Translations under genes and position numbers: made by a program | Shown here: positions 35,119 through 47,275 of the stretch, one piece after another | Numbering within the stretch: the first letter of the stretch is position 1 | How the letters are laid out: the number at the start of each line of letters is the position of its first letter | Assembly: GCA_920105625.2 (NCBI GenBank) | Contig: OV050032.1 | Span: forward strand, 200,143,291-200,207,290 | DNA: 64,000 nt | From: Clusia tigrina | Lineage: Eukaryota > Arthropoda > Insecta > Diptera > Clusiidae | Direction: 5' to 3' | The notes under the pieces: generated by a model | Database searches by the model: none | What the model saw: only the letters and a program-made list of their open reading frames with translations | What the model was told of the DNA's origin: nothing

Positions 35119-35532
35119 ATGGTAAATGTTATTATCACAGATGATGAAACTTGTTTAACCACGCAAATTAAATTTCAGGCTAAGGATCCTTTTCAGCTCG
35201 ATGAACCCTTAGAATCTGGGTCAGGCGTAAGCACAAGAATAATGGTTATAGTTGCAATAAAGTCGCAAATGGAGACTCCTCGCAGCGGTGTATCCTACAC
35301 CGCTATAAAGAGATATATTGCTAAGAACTATGCGCGTACCAAACGAAGCGTTAACTCGCGAATAAGACTCGCCAGGCAATATATCCTGAAGGGACTCCGA
35401 AACAAAGAATTGGTACGCACAAAGGGTACAGGATTTGTGGGTTCATTCCGACTATCTCCAAATGTTTATAAACTGGTTGAAGAATTTGTCCACGAGGATA
35501 CTAAACCCTGCCCGCAGAGTCCAGCCTTCTAG
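35119..35532 (+). CDS. Small linker-histone (H1/H5 globular domain) protein
   Basis: An intact single-exon ORF of 137 codons. Residues about 37-114 match the H15 winged-helix domain that binds nucleosomal linker DNA. Helix-1 region: STRIMVIVAIKS. Helix 2: VSYTAIKRYIAKNYA. Recognition-helix region: SRIRLARQYILKGLRNKELV. Wing: RTKGTGFVGSFRLS, close to the KGTGASGSFKL of canonical H1. The N-terminal 36 residues are mildly acidic. The C-terminus is only about 23 residues and lacks the long Lys/Ala/Pro tail of somatic H1, so this is not a standard replication-dependent H1. No histone stem-loop is seen 3' of the stop; AATAAA occurs at 35921. The start is the first ATG after a TATA box. It lies in the putative fz intron on the opposite strand to fz. 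It may be a divergent germline-type H1 or a retrocopy; function in vivo is unknown. Confidence 0.8.
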   Translation: MVNVIITDDETCLTTQIKFQAKDPFQLDEPLESGSGVSTRIMVIVAIKSQMETPRSGVSYTAIKRYIAKNYARTKRSVNSRIRLARQYILKGLRNKELVRTKGTGFVGSFRLSPNVYKLVEEFVHEDTKPCPQSPAF

Positions 35533-35920
35533 CCAGGACTACCCTGACAGCAATACTGATTACATGCAATTACAATACACAACCATACAATTTTTGGACC
35601 TGAGAAACATCCCGATATTTATCTGACCAACTTAACTGAGAGATGGAGATCGTTATTATAATCCGAGTTCTCTTCCTAGGAAAATTTGCAAGGAAGGTAA
35701 AATTGAAAAATGTTATCCTGATTGATTGAAAAGCCGTTCCTTTATGTATTTATAGATAGATTTGCACTACAAATCCAACGATGCAATTACTTATTTTTCG
35801 ATAATAGTACAAGCAGACATTTCCCAAAAGCTGACCAAGAGATTCAAAACAAAATATAGATCATTATAATTGATACGGTCGTTAAGAGTCCTCAGATTCG
35901 GTCGAATTTGTACAGAAGTC

Positions 35921-35926
35921 AATAAA
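35921..35926 (+). terminator. Candidate poly(A) signal for the H1-like gene
   Basis: AATAAA about 390 bases after the stop codon, within AGTCAATAAAAAAAGC. A match this short occurs by chance in AT-rich DNA. Confidence 0.35.
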
Positions 35927-35932
35927 AAAAGC

Positions 35933-36555
35933 ATCATGTTTTTTACTCCGTTTTTTTATAATTTATGAAGTTAAAACAATAATTTAACAAGGAACTGAAC
36001 AAAAGAATATTCCAGTGATGCTCGGGAACTCCTTAAGGGAACTTAGAATTAAGAGAAACAAGTAAGGATGGACCGAATGATTAACCTAATGAAGCATAAG
36101 AAGTGATGAAGCTCAACAGGCAACTGCCAACTATGCTGTTAATGAAAATTGCGACTAAGCTGAAAAAGTCAATGGAGACAGCAAGGAGCCGCCAACAAAC
36201 CACTGGGAATAATTCACCTTGATATATTCCACTTTCTTAGCCTCCTGTTTCCCTTCTGCTTCTTCTAGGGTAAGGTTTTCTATAGTTTAAACGAGTTCGT
36301 AAATATTTATGAACTATATTACTATTTTTATTATAATTATTAAAATTATTTGAGTTTTTTATGTAAAAGAGGCACCGAAACAGTCTAACATTGATCAGTA
36401 TTAAAACAGACACACATACGGCGAAAAAGGTCGTACAAAGGATCATTTCGCAATTTAATACGCTGTCGATATTCACCAGGTTTCTTACCCTGAAATAGGA
36501 GGAAATCTGAGACTTGCTTGCCCTGTCTCTAAGGTATCTCTAAGATATCTCTAAG
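35933..36555. other. AT-rich DNA, nothing recognised
   Basis: No ORF with a motif. Confidence 0.45.
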
Positions 36556-36559
36556 GTCG

Positions 36560-36990
36560 TGGCTTGTATAACTGGTCATTGGCTATTCGGCAGGCTTGCT
36601 CTCAGGCTGGGAGTATTCTCTCATGAATACTGTTGAAGCTGTGGTGATGAGTATTCTCTCCTGAATACTGCATAAGCTGTGGGGATGAGTATTATCTGGT
36701 GAATACTGCATAAGCTGTAGGGATGAGGAGGAGACTGTGGAACATCTCTTCTGTGGGTGCCCGGCTCTAGTTAGAAACAGAGCGGTCTCTTTAGGCAAAT
36801 ACTCTTTCAGCTCTCTTACAGAATTGTCTGGTGCGAAGGTCAAACAAATCCTGCCTTTTATTACAGCTTCGAAATGGTTTGACGAGTAAATCAGAGGTGC
36901 ATTGTTACGCGGTGGTATCACAATGAACTTATGGTGGTCTGAGTGAGTTGGTCCTGTAGACCGGCTATTACGATAACCTAACCTATCCTA
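36560..36990 (+). mobile_element. RNase H-LINE 3' fragment
   Basis: The plus strand encodes CRDEEETVEHLFCGCPALVR and a helical end (SLTELSGAKVKQILPFITASKWFDE-type, split here for length) with stop at about 36887. The sequence GGTGGTATCACAATGAACTT and a tail CGATAACCTAACCTATCC follow. A 60-bp upstream segment around TGAATACTGCATAAGCTGTGG is repeated two to three times (36626-36725). The RNase H core is absent. Confidence 0.8.
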
Positions 36991-37259
36991 CCCTCAAATC
37001 GTCAGTGTTCAGAAGGAAAAGGGTGTTGGAAGAAATAAACACGTTGATATGGATCACTCTGAAATTTCCGTACAGAGAGTTTGTTGGTGAAGCTAATTCA
37101 CATATAAATTAAGTAATGTGGGTCCATTCTAATATCCACATCAACAAACTTCAAGACCTAGTTCCAGGTAAAGTTATACATATATTGGGAAGGCCCATTC
37201 GATTTGTATTTATTGACATACTATTCAAGAAGCATCAGTGATTTTTGGCATAACTGGTT

Positions 37260-38640
37260 GTAATATTCTTTTGGTACAGAAAATTATGAGCCGCGAGTAT
37301 TTTCGGCTTCTAACCTTCATAGCAGATTGGTGTCGCGCAGAAGGGTTAGGCATTAATCCTAGCAAGACCATTGTCCTTCCTTTTAGATTAAATTAAAAAA
37401 TTTTAAAAAAGGATTAAAATTGAACCTTGGTACTTTAAACTGATGAGGGAATCAATATAAAGTATTCTGATGAGCTCAAATATCTAGGTGTAGTTCTGGA
37501 TAAGCAACTGAATTGGAACTCTCACCTACACTCGGTGATAAACAAAGCCACAAGAGCAATGTGGGTATGTCGAAGTCTCTTTGGTAGAACATGGGATCTA
37601 GACTCAAAAATGATACACTGGATGTATGTAATGATGGTTAGACCAATCACAAACCTATGCATCCCTTGTGTGGTGGCCCAAGACAACAAAATAATCTGGT
37701 AAGAAAATACTTACAAGATTTCAAAGGCAGGTTTGTGTGGCAATCACCGGTGCTATGCAAAACTGCCCAACCGTTGCTATTGAGGCCATAATAGGACTAT
37801 CCCCACTTCACGCATTCGTGAAAAAATGTGCTGCTAGAAGCGAATTAAAGATGAAGATCTTGACTAGACAAGAACCTCATGACTATGGTCATTTCAATAT
37901 TGTAAATAACATAACAGATCAAAACATAATCTGCTCAATAACGGACTATATGATTCCAAAACGATAGTTTGATCGCAATTTTGAGATTATTATCTCAGAC
38001 CGTGATGAATGGGACATAAGAGGACCATGGGTCGACCCTATATGGTAAGTCTAAAATGGTTCAAAAACAAACGCCGGGGTCTATGGACCAAATACCAAAA
38101 TCTTAGAACCATTGGGCAGATGGCCTGGCGTCTTCCAGGCTGAAATTTAAGCAATCTCAATCTGCGTAAGGATAAATCTAAACAGAGCTATTAAGGGCTC
38201 GGACATAGCTACCTATTCAGACAGTCAAGCTGCATTGCAAGCATTAGCTTCATGTTCTGTAGAATCGAAACTAGTGGAAGAATGCTTCAACAGCCTTTAG
38301 CTGCAACAAATAAGGTTGCAATTTACTGGGTCGCGGGTCACTCGGGGATCGAAGACAACGAAGACTGGTAAGGCCATTCACTTGCAAAATAGAACTGCGC
38401 AATATGTACAAAGAAACCATAAGAAAAATAGTGAGTTACCTATCAGGTCATTACTGCCTGAAATATCAGCAGACTAAAATTCACATTCTTGCTGATACGG
38501 AGTGTCGGCTCTGTCTAGAAGAAGAAGAAACCACAGAGCACATATTATGCAACTGCAAGGACTAGAATCAACATATTCCGCCGCGACCAGCTGGGTCTGG
38601 AAGAAATAAAGAATGCTCCTGTTATGGACATTCTCTAATT
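37260..38640 (+). mobile_element. RNase H-LINE: RT end, RNase H and zinc block
   Basis: In shifting plus frames the order is RT thumb (FIADWCRAEGLGINPSKTIV; ELKYLGVVLDKQLNWNSHLH; KATRAMWVCRSLFGRTW), linker (ITGAMQNCPTVAIEAIIGLS), RNase H (DIATYSDSQAALQALAS; IYWVAGHSGIEDNEDW) and the zinc block (ECRLCLEEEETTEHILCNCK). The RNase H motif GHSGIEDNE retains its conserved His. This is the most complete 3' half of this LINE group in the window, but it is broken by several stops. Confidence 0.87.
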
Positions 38641-39838
38641 CATCCATAAAGCGGAAAAGCTAATGAAAGAACATGACTTTCAACTACTTCCTTTGTTTAG
38701 AGAAGGAACATCTGGGTAGAAAACGATCTGATGACTTTAATTGTGACGCTTTGACATCACCAAACGGACGAAATGCTATGGCATTGCGGAAGAAATGCCG
38801 GTACTAAACCAATAGGGCATAGTAGATCGGACAGATGTGATCACATGGATCATTAATGACAAATGTCGTATGACACAAAAGATCTTTTAGATCACAGTGT
38901 CGGCCATGGGGCACAATACAGAAACTAAATTATTACTATTATAAGTATCTTCGGTATCTTGAGGAATATATTGATTGTTACCAAACAAATAAGCCATGAT
39001 CCAGCTTAGCACTAACACAAAAAATCCATTTAAACACACTTATATATCCGGAGACTATGATTGAAGTCTGTCTTTCCACACAAACTTCAGTACTTCGGTT
39101 AGTGGTAGAATATCTACTTTGCAGAAATTCACTTTTCATCCCAGGAAGGATGGAAGAGACAGAATGGTAACAATGGATATGGTCACCCCCATTATCGGAA
39201 TGCTAATAATCTACCTCTTTCTACTGAAAATGCGAGTAAATTACGCTAATAATCTACCTCTGTGTATAAGTCGGTTCACTTTAAATTTCCACTGAAAATT
39301 CGAGTGAATTAAGCGGCAAACAAGTAGTACCATCACACTCCACTAATAAACAGCTGCATAATTACTCAAAATCCTCCTCAAAGGCAATTGTTAGCTTTAT
39401 TAAGTTCAGATTTATAGAACGCTGTGTTTCAAGTTGAAACAAAAGCCAGACAAAAGAACAATATGATAAATGGCAACAATATAAAAAGAATATATACATA
39501 TTTCAAGCGTGCACAAGCAGGCGAACAAGCAGCGTTTTAGCAATTAACATCCTGCCACTTAACCCTCCACCTACACGCTGCGACACTTGCCAGCCATCCA
39601 AACTAATGTCGACATAAAAAATTATGAAAAAATATGAATGAAAGTCAAGTCTTGGTGGTGCTACCCCCGCCCGCCAAGATAACGACGACAACAGCCACAG
39701 CAACAGCCAACAGCCAACAGACACGATAAAGCTAACGCCAAAAAAGTGTCAACATTGTTTTACACGCTAACAACATGTCTGCCACCAACAACAATTTCGG
39801 ATATAAAGAAAAAGGTTTGCAAAACCACCCGTCCTCAC

Positions 39839-39879
<41 letters not shown>

Positions 39880-40390
39880 CACTTATCAATGGCTACAGCA
39901 AACACAAACATAACAAGAGCAACAGCAGCGGGGATAAAAAGTGCCTAAATGCACTTAAGGCAATTCAATGTTAACAAAACAGCAACTGCCAAGTGTCAAA
40001 AGGCTGCACGGCGGGATATTCGGAGGCTTTTACATACACACTCGTACTCGTACCGAATAAAGCCGCACAACAACTGGAAAGCCCGTAACAAACGCTTCAA
40101 ATTAAAGCAGGAAGGAGCAAACACACACACTCAAAGGCGTGAAAAGTATAAAAAATTCAAATGCACACGAGTGACACGCGGCGACGGCCCCAAGTCCCCC
40201 ATTTGTCTAAACCCTGTACAGGCATATGTGTACATACAAAAGCATGTGCAAGATACGCAGAATTCCAACGGCGCCAAAATTGTTGGACCAAAGATTGCCC
40301 ACTCTTCCACCGATCAATGAGACTGAGCTTATCAAACTTAGACTCCGGTGGAAAGTAAAAGTGAAGTCCAATTGAAAAATGGCAGAAGTC
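38641..40390. other. Intron-like DNA, nothing recognised
   Basis: No domain-bearing ORF. The plus frame 39949-40320 is Lys/Arg-rich but has no recognisable motif. Confidence 0.45.
39839..39878 (+). repeat. (CA)n microsatellite
   Basis: About 18 CA dinucleotides. Confidence 0.95.
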
Positions 40391-40399
40391 CTCTGGATC

Positions 40400-40860
40400 A
40401 TTAGTTAGCGGGCAAAAAAGGCTTGGAATTCAAGCAGGATTTGAACTGTGCTAACACCGTACTAAGCTCTTCAAATATCAGGGTTCTGTCAACGATGGTG
40501 CGTTTCAAATGGTACTTCATGGGCCCTCCGAAGTGTGGGGAGGACGGGGGGATAAAGTGCCATTGAATTTGGTAGTAATTAAGAAAAGGTTTTATATAGG
40601 AGTTGATAAATGTCTCATAAGACTGCCGGTTCGCTTCCAAGTTTCTTGTTTACACCTACAAAACTAGTGTCGCAGTCGCTGTACAAGACATCGCATAAAC
40701 CTCTTCTCCCGATAAACCGACGCAGTCCACCGATGAAAATATCTGCTGACAAGGCTCCAGGTGAATGGCCTTTGTTACTAGGCAGATAAACACTGCAATA
40801 TATCCCTCCAGCGATCTGCGACCTATTCCTTTAGATGATGAAATAAAAGAATAAGAGCTT
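40400..40860 (-). mobile_element. BEL/Pao-like integrase remnant
   Basis: On the minus strand, 40860-40745 reads SLEGYIAVFICLVTKAIHLE. Next comes VLYSDCDTSFVGVNKKLG in another frame, where other BEL/Pao integrases have a YSDNGTNFVGAN-type motif. Then 40640-40401 reads IQWHFIPPSSPHFGGPMKYH and VLAQFKSCLNSKPFLP. These are core and C-terminal integrase blocks of BEL/Pao LTR retrotransposons. Frameshifts separate them and no LTR is identified. The R1-like fragment starts immediately to the right on the other strand. Confidence 0.75.
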
Positions 40861-40899
40861 ATTGAAATTGAGGCGGCTAAGACAGCACGGGTAACAGCT

Positions 40900-41690
40900 T
40901 CTCTCAGCAGACTAATGGCAAACATCTCTACTAGGCTAATGGCAAACATCGGAGGGCCGACATCCAGCAAGAGGAAGCTTCTGATGAAAACAACGCACTC
41001 CATTTTGTTGGATGGCAGCGAATTGTGGGCCGACAAGCTGAAGGTGCGCACGAACGAAGAAAAGTTGTATCCTCCGTGCAACGAACCGCAGCTCTGCGAA
41101 TAGTTTCATCGTACCGTACTGTATCGGAGCCGCCAATTCTGGTAATTAGCGGCTTAATCCCTATCGATCTCTTGGCTCTCGAACGCAAACACCTACGAGA
41201 AGCCAAGACGGGTAAAAATTCCAGATTAACCGCACAGGATATAAAGCAACAAACCGTGCACCATTGGCAAGAATGAGAGGTGCCGAGAGTCGCGGAAGAT
41301 GGACAGCGAGAGTCCTACCCGACATAGCGAGCTGGATAGGAGGAACAGCCGGAACTGTCAATTTCTACCTCATGCAGTTAGTGTCTGGCCACGGGTACTT
41401 CTGCAAGTATCTACACTGAATGGGAAAAATCGAAGGATCTGAGTGCTGAGTGAGTGATAGAAAGGTGGATGATGCAGAGCACACCTTTTTCGAGTGCACA
41501 AGGTGGCAAACAGAGCTCACCAAGCTTGAAATGGAAATCGGGAAAACTTTAGCTATCGGAAACATTCTGGACGTCATGCTAAGTAGCAAAGAAAACTGGG
41601 ACCTCGTAGATAAATATGTGGAAAATGTGCTTCAGCGGAAAAAGCGGGAGCTGGACGCAGGAATCATGTTGAGACTCCAATAGAGACGAA
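40900..41690 (+). mobile_element. R1-like LINE, RT end and C-terminus
   Basis: The plus strand, with two frameshifts, encodes SRLMANIGGPTSSKRKLLM, SILLDGSELWADKL, AALRIVSSYRTVSEPPILVI and SGLIPIDLLALERK. It continues with GRWTARVLPDIASWIGG and FYLMQLVSGHGYF, then the zinc block DDAEHTFFECTRWQTELTKL and an end LDAGIMLRLQ-stop at 41683. This follows the usual order of R1-clade ORF2 C-termini. A short duplication of CTAATGGCAAACATC (40913 and 40938) lies at the left edge. Confidence 0.82.
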
Positions 41691-41725
41691 GTGAGAAAGA
41701 AGTATAAAAAGGGTTCCAGGGTGGG

Positions 41726-42165
41726 GAGATGTTCTCAGTGAGGGAGGGGGATGTTCTCAGTGGGGGTGGGGAGATGTTCTCAGTGAGGAAGGGAGATGTT
41801 CTCAGTGAGGGAGGGGGATGTTCTCAGTGAGGGTGGGGAGGTGTTCTCAGTGAAGGAGGGCATGTTCTCAGTGGGTGTGGGGGATGTTCTCAGTGGGGGT
41901 GGGGAGATGTTCTCAGTGAAGGAGGGCATGTTCTCAGTGAGGGAGGGAGATGTTCGCAGTGAGGGAGGGGATGTTCTCAATGAGGGAGGGGGATGTTCTC
42001 AGTGAGGGAGGGAGAAGTTCTCAGTGAAGGAGGGCATGTTCTCAGTGAGGGAGGGAGATGTTCGCAGTGAGGGAGGGGATGTTCTCAATGAGGGAGGGGG
42101 ATGTTCTCAGTGAGGGAGGGAGAAGTTCTCTCAGTGAGGGAGGGGGATTTTCTCAGTGAGTGCAA
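41726..42165 (+). repeat. G-rich minisatellite GATGTTCTCAGTGAGGGAGG
   Basis: About 20 imperfect units of 20-25 bp directly after the R1-like stop codon and a short spacer. The plus strand is very G-rich. It may be an expanded piece of the R1-like 3'UTR. Confidence 0.9.
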
Positions 42166-42670
42166 TCCTCACATACCAAATCTGTGACGACAGTTTGAGA
42201 CATTTTTAACCTATCTACCCGAAAAAATATATTAACTCCGCTAGAACTCACTTAAAATGTCACAATCTGAACTTCGCCCATGGTGATGTCAATGTATTAT
42301 CTGGAATACGTTATAACTTTGTACATATGCCTTCGTTTTCACAGATTGCTCCTAATGAAATAGAGCCAATGTCATACTCCATGCTGCCATTCCATGTCTG
42401 TCTTGAGTTCTTAAAACTATGCTTTCAAGTTCAAGTCATTGATAATTTCAACTCCGAATATTAAATAAATCTCGATCCTTAATAATCGTGGTCTCAGAAT
42501 TGGGTGTTATAGTTCTTTAAATTCGATAGTTTACACTACACTGGCAGATTGTAGCTATATATACTCGTATCAGGAAAGTCAATTACTTTCTCTCCAGTTT
42601 TATGATTTGAAATTATCCGAGGCCAAACTTAAGTTGCTTTAGCTTCTTCCATTTAATTATATTTGAGGTA
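42166..42670. other. No recognisable feature
   Basis: AT-rich DNA with no ORF of note. Confidence 0.45.
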
Positions 42671-42673
42671 TAG

Positions 42674-42748
42674 CCGCCCTCTGTGATCTAGTGGTAAGCA
42701 TGCTAGACTCACACCCCGATGATCGCAGGTTCAAATCCTGCCTCGGGC
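42674..42748 (+). repeat. tRNA-like sequence (SINE head or tRNA pseudogene)
   Basis: TGATCTAGTGG (42684-42694) fits a polymerase III A box and GGTTCAAATCC (42728-42738) matches the B box exactly. The T arm pairs (GCAGG with CCTGC). The acceptor pairs over only four bases and I cannot pair the D or anticodon stems, so it is not a functional tRNA. Its middle resembles the SINE at 59158-59392. Confidence 0.65.
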
Positions 42749-42824
42749 TTGGTCTCCAAAATGCTTCTTTCTATAAAACCCTCTGTAGCTAGAACTCATT
42801 CCAACACCCACAACACCAGGATCC

Positions 42825-43470
42825 ATGACAGCAACACTTGCTGATGATACTGTACTCCTAGCGTCAAACCACGAAGAAAAAACCGCGACAGATACGCTGC
42901 ATAGAATAATCAAAAATGCAGTCCTCTGGTTCGAAAAATGGGGTATGGAAATAAGCAAAGCGAAGTCTGTTCAAGTTGTATATACTAACAGGAAATCCGA
43001 GAAACACCCTCTAACCCTTAAAGACGCAATAATTCAAATTCAGCCCAGCGCAAAATATCTTGACAGAATAATCGAAGCCAAACTTATTTGGAGACAACTC
43101 ATAAAAAGTAAACAATATGAAATAAGAAACAAATTCAGACAATTCAGTTGACTACTAGGCAGAAATTGCAGATTATCGCTGGATATAAATATATAAGACA
43201 ATAATCATACCATGGAAATACGGCATAGAAATCTGGGGGACTGCGGGCAAAACCAGCATACAGCTGATCCAAAGAGCCAAATCAAAAATTCTCCGTACAA
43301 TAACGTAGGCAGATTGGTCCGTGACGTATGAAGACATTCACAATGACTTGAACATTGACACGGTGGAAGAAACCATAAAAAATGTACCAGCAAATACACG
43401 GAGCGTCTAAAGACCCGTGAAAATCCTCATATGCGACAACTATCGGGAATAAAGAAATAAATTGGGGAAA
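42825..43470 (+). mobile_element. Jockey-like LINE, RT end and 3' end
   Basis: LADDTVLLAS (normally F/YADD) starts the fragment, then NAVLWFEKWGMEISKAKSVQ and PSAKYLDRIIEAKLIWRQLI. After frameshifts come PWKYGIEIWGTAGKTSIQLI and AKSKILRTIT, then the end with NVPANTRSV. A 3' end rich in A (GGGGAAAAAAAAATTATAAT) precedes the TA microsatellite. The first Ala/Phe-to-Leu change in the catalytic motif and the truncation show it is dead. Confidence 0.82.
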
Positions 43471-43481
43471 AAAAAATTATA

Positions 43482-44735
<1,254 letters not shown>

Positions 44736-44739
44736 CTTG

Positions 44740-45260
44740 TACAGGAAGACTACTACAACGCCAAACACACGCACTGGGGTTCAAGACTTATTACGCCGAA
44801 AGGCGAGGCTTTGGTTCCGAAGAGGAGGACGAAATGGTTTTCCACCTCTTATGCCACTGCCCATCCTTGAACAGAAGGAAAATTCCATTTCTTACAAGCC
44901 TGGCAGAGCTGTCATCCTTTAATATTAGGGACATAGCAAGGTTCATCAAACTATCAGGATGGCTTCCTGCAGCATGATGGGGGAGTCTGACAGAGCTGTC
45001 ATCCTTTAATATTAGGGCCATAGCAAGGTGCATCAAACTATCAGGTTGGTTTCCTGCAACATGATGGGGGAGTCGTGCCTTTCCCGGCGCTGTCCTTGCG
45101 CTGTCCTTGCGCTGACTATCACCATCAAAAGTAAGGGAATGTTTTTAGTCAGTGCTTGAACGGCGCCACACCGTGGTATCACAATCGGATATTAGGTGTG
45201 CTCAAGTGTGCTTTTGGCAAACTAGGCGGCCACTCCTACCTAACTACCTAACCCGAAAGG
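44740..45260 (+). mobile_element. RNase H-LINE 3' fragment with 88-bp duplication
   Basis: The plus strand encodes GFGSEEEDEMVFHLLCHCPS and LNRRKIPFLTSLAELSSFN, ending KLSGWLPAA-stop. The block starting CAGAGCTGTCATCCTTTAAT is repeated (44903-44990 and 44991-45078). The 3' part has CCGTGGTATCACAATCGG and the tail CCTACCTAACTACCTAACCC. Confidence 0.8.
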
Positions 45261-45649
45261 TAGGTAACTCTTTGACGCAAAGCTTCGAAACCGGAGTATG
45301 CATTTTATATCATCTGGCCGTCTGATCGTAGTAAAATACCAGGTTTCATAGACTAAAAATATTAGCCGAGACCTAATTTCACCACAAGATTGTTATGACC
45401 TGTCTTCTGTCCATTCGCCAGTTAACTAGACCCTACCTTCTCAGCCTCAAATAGAAGCCAAACCAGACAATTTAGCCAATCGATTAACAACTGGTTAAAA
45501 TTTAGGAAATATGTCAGTTCGCACATGCAGCAAAACGTAGCCCTTAAAACCACACACGATGTCGACGCAACGCTACAGATGTCTACTCAAATACGTACCA
45601 CACCAGTTGTTGAAATTGCTTCCAATCGATCTAACAGAACATCAACTGA
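45261..45649. other. Possible 5' continuation of the next jockey element
   Basis: No motif I can name, but composition and short open frames match the following LINE. Confidence 0.35.
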
Positions 45650-47150
45650 CATTTAAAGAATGATCAAAGGAAAACGGAGACTGAGACGAGAATGTCAAAA
45701 GTTCAGATCCCCCTTTGGTTAAAACAAAAATTGACAAGTTTCACAAAAGAGCTGCAAAATACTTTAAAGAGGGAACATGAGCTGAGTCTACAACATAACC
45801 TAAAAAGGCTTTCAGCGACCGCAGATACCAACTACTCGCTATGGAAAGCTGTAAGTAAAATGACGCAGCCCCGGTACTGGGAACCGCCTATAAGACTTCC
45901 CGATGGAAATTGGGCAAAAAGCGATGTAGAAAAGAGCGAAGCCTTTGCAGATCATTTCCAACTTGTGTTCACACGAAATATAATGCAGACTGAAGTACCC
46001 CTAACACCTCTGAATGTACGTCTGGCGAAACAAAGCCCAAAGATTAAAGAAAATTAAGGAAGTAAAATAGAATAAGTCCAAAAAAGGCTCCGGGTCACGA
46101 CCTTATCACAAACAAAATGCTGAGGGAACTGCAACTGTTCATTTTACGCTTATATTAAATGCTCTGCTAAGACCAAATTACTTCCCAAATTGTTGGAAAT
46201 TGTCCGTTATTATAATGATAAACGATGATGACGATAATGAAACCAGGAAAGGATCCAACACAAATAACATCTTATAGACCAATAATAAAAAAATATTGCT
46301 CTGCGATTTATCCCGATGTGGCACAAGCGTTCGATAAAATATGGCATGAGGGTGTCATCTACAAAGGTCAGAACTACCTTCCCGAATATGGTAATATTTT
46401 GAAGTTCCACCATTTTGAACGGAAATTTAAAGTCAAACAGAAAACCCATATGATAGACACCCACAACATCCTAGCTGGAGTCCCACAGGGGAGTATATTT
46501 GGCCCGCTTTTTGACCTCTTATATACAAGTGATTTACCAACAGATAACCAGCTGACCACATCTACGTTCGCAGATGACACCGCAATTTGATATTCCCTTA
46601 AAGATTGTCTCACAAAAATTAAAGAATCACATCAGACGTGTAGAATAATGGTTACTCAAATGGAGAATTAAGGTTAACGAGTCGAATAGCGTTCACATAA
46701 TGTTTAGTTTAAGATAAGAAACATGCCCTCCTTTATCTCTTAATGGAGTAATGATCCCACAAGCAAGCGAAGTGAAATATCTTGGGATTCATTTGGAAGT
46801 GAAATATCTTGGGATTCATTTCGAAGTGAAATATCTTGGGATTCATTTGGAAGTGAAATATCTTGGGATTCATTTGGAAATGAAATATCTTGGGATTCAT
46901 TTGGAAGTGAAATATCTTGGGATTCATTTGGAAGTGAAATATCTTGGGGTCCATTTGGAAGTGAAATATCTTGGGATTCATTTGGAAGTGAAATATCTTG
47001 GGGTCCATTTGGAAGTGAAATATCTTGGGATTCATTTGGAAGTGAAATATCTTGGGATTCATTTGGAAGTGAAATATCTTGGGATTCATTTGGATAGACG
47101 TCTCACTATTCTAATATTAACTCTTATGTGTATGGGCAACTTCCTATAAC
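45650..47150 (+). mobile_element. Jockey-like LINE ORF2 with an internal 27-bp expansion
   Basis: In order: GKRRLRRECQKFRSP, then LQHNLKRLSATADTNYSLWK, PIRLPDGNWAKSDVEKSEAF and ADHFQLVF before the RT. A gapped RT follows: MKPGKDPTQITSYRPI, DVAQAFDKIWHEG (motif A), AGVPQGSIFGPLFDLLYTSD (motif B) and STFADDTAI-stop (motif C with both Asp). After about 170 bp the thumb motif EVKYLGIHL is repeated 12 times before DRRLT. Deletions remove fingers sequence between YRPI and DVAQ. The element is dead but young enough to read most motifs. Confidence 0.88.
46769..47092 (+). repeat. 27-bp tandem repeat (12 copies) inside RT coding sequence
   Basis: Exactly 324 bp. Each unit encodes EVKYLGIHL (variants EMKYLGIHL, EVKYLGVHL, EVKYLGIHF), a motif present once in normal jockey RT just before DRRLTW. 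The array is in frame and opens a 132-codon plus ORF (46751-47149). Few substitutions separate the units, so the expansion is recent relative to the element. Confidence 0.96.
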
Positions 47151-47275
47151 ACCGAGGAGCACACTTTTGTTCGGGATCCCAGTTCTAGCACGATGCTTGT
47201 AAGGAGTATAATGGCAAAGTGTTTCTTCCACATACACAGCTAGTATGTGTGTTTCCATTGTCAAATCTACGCATG

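Noticed and set aside
39949..40320. Basic 123-codon ORF as a protein gene
   Set aside because: No domain, no promoter or splice signals, and composition follows the local simple sequence (CA and AAG-rich).
42674..42748. Functional tRNA gene
   Set aside because: A and B boxes and the T arm are present but the acceptor, D and anticodon stems do not pair adequately. Better explained as a SINE head or pseudogene.
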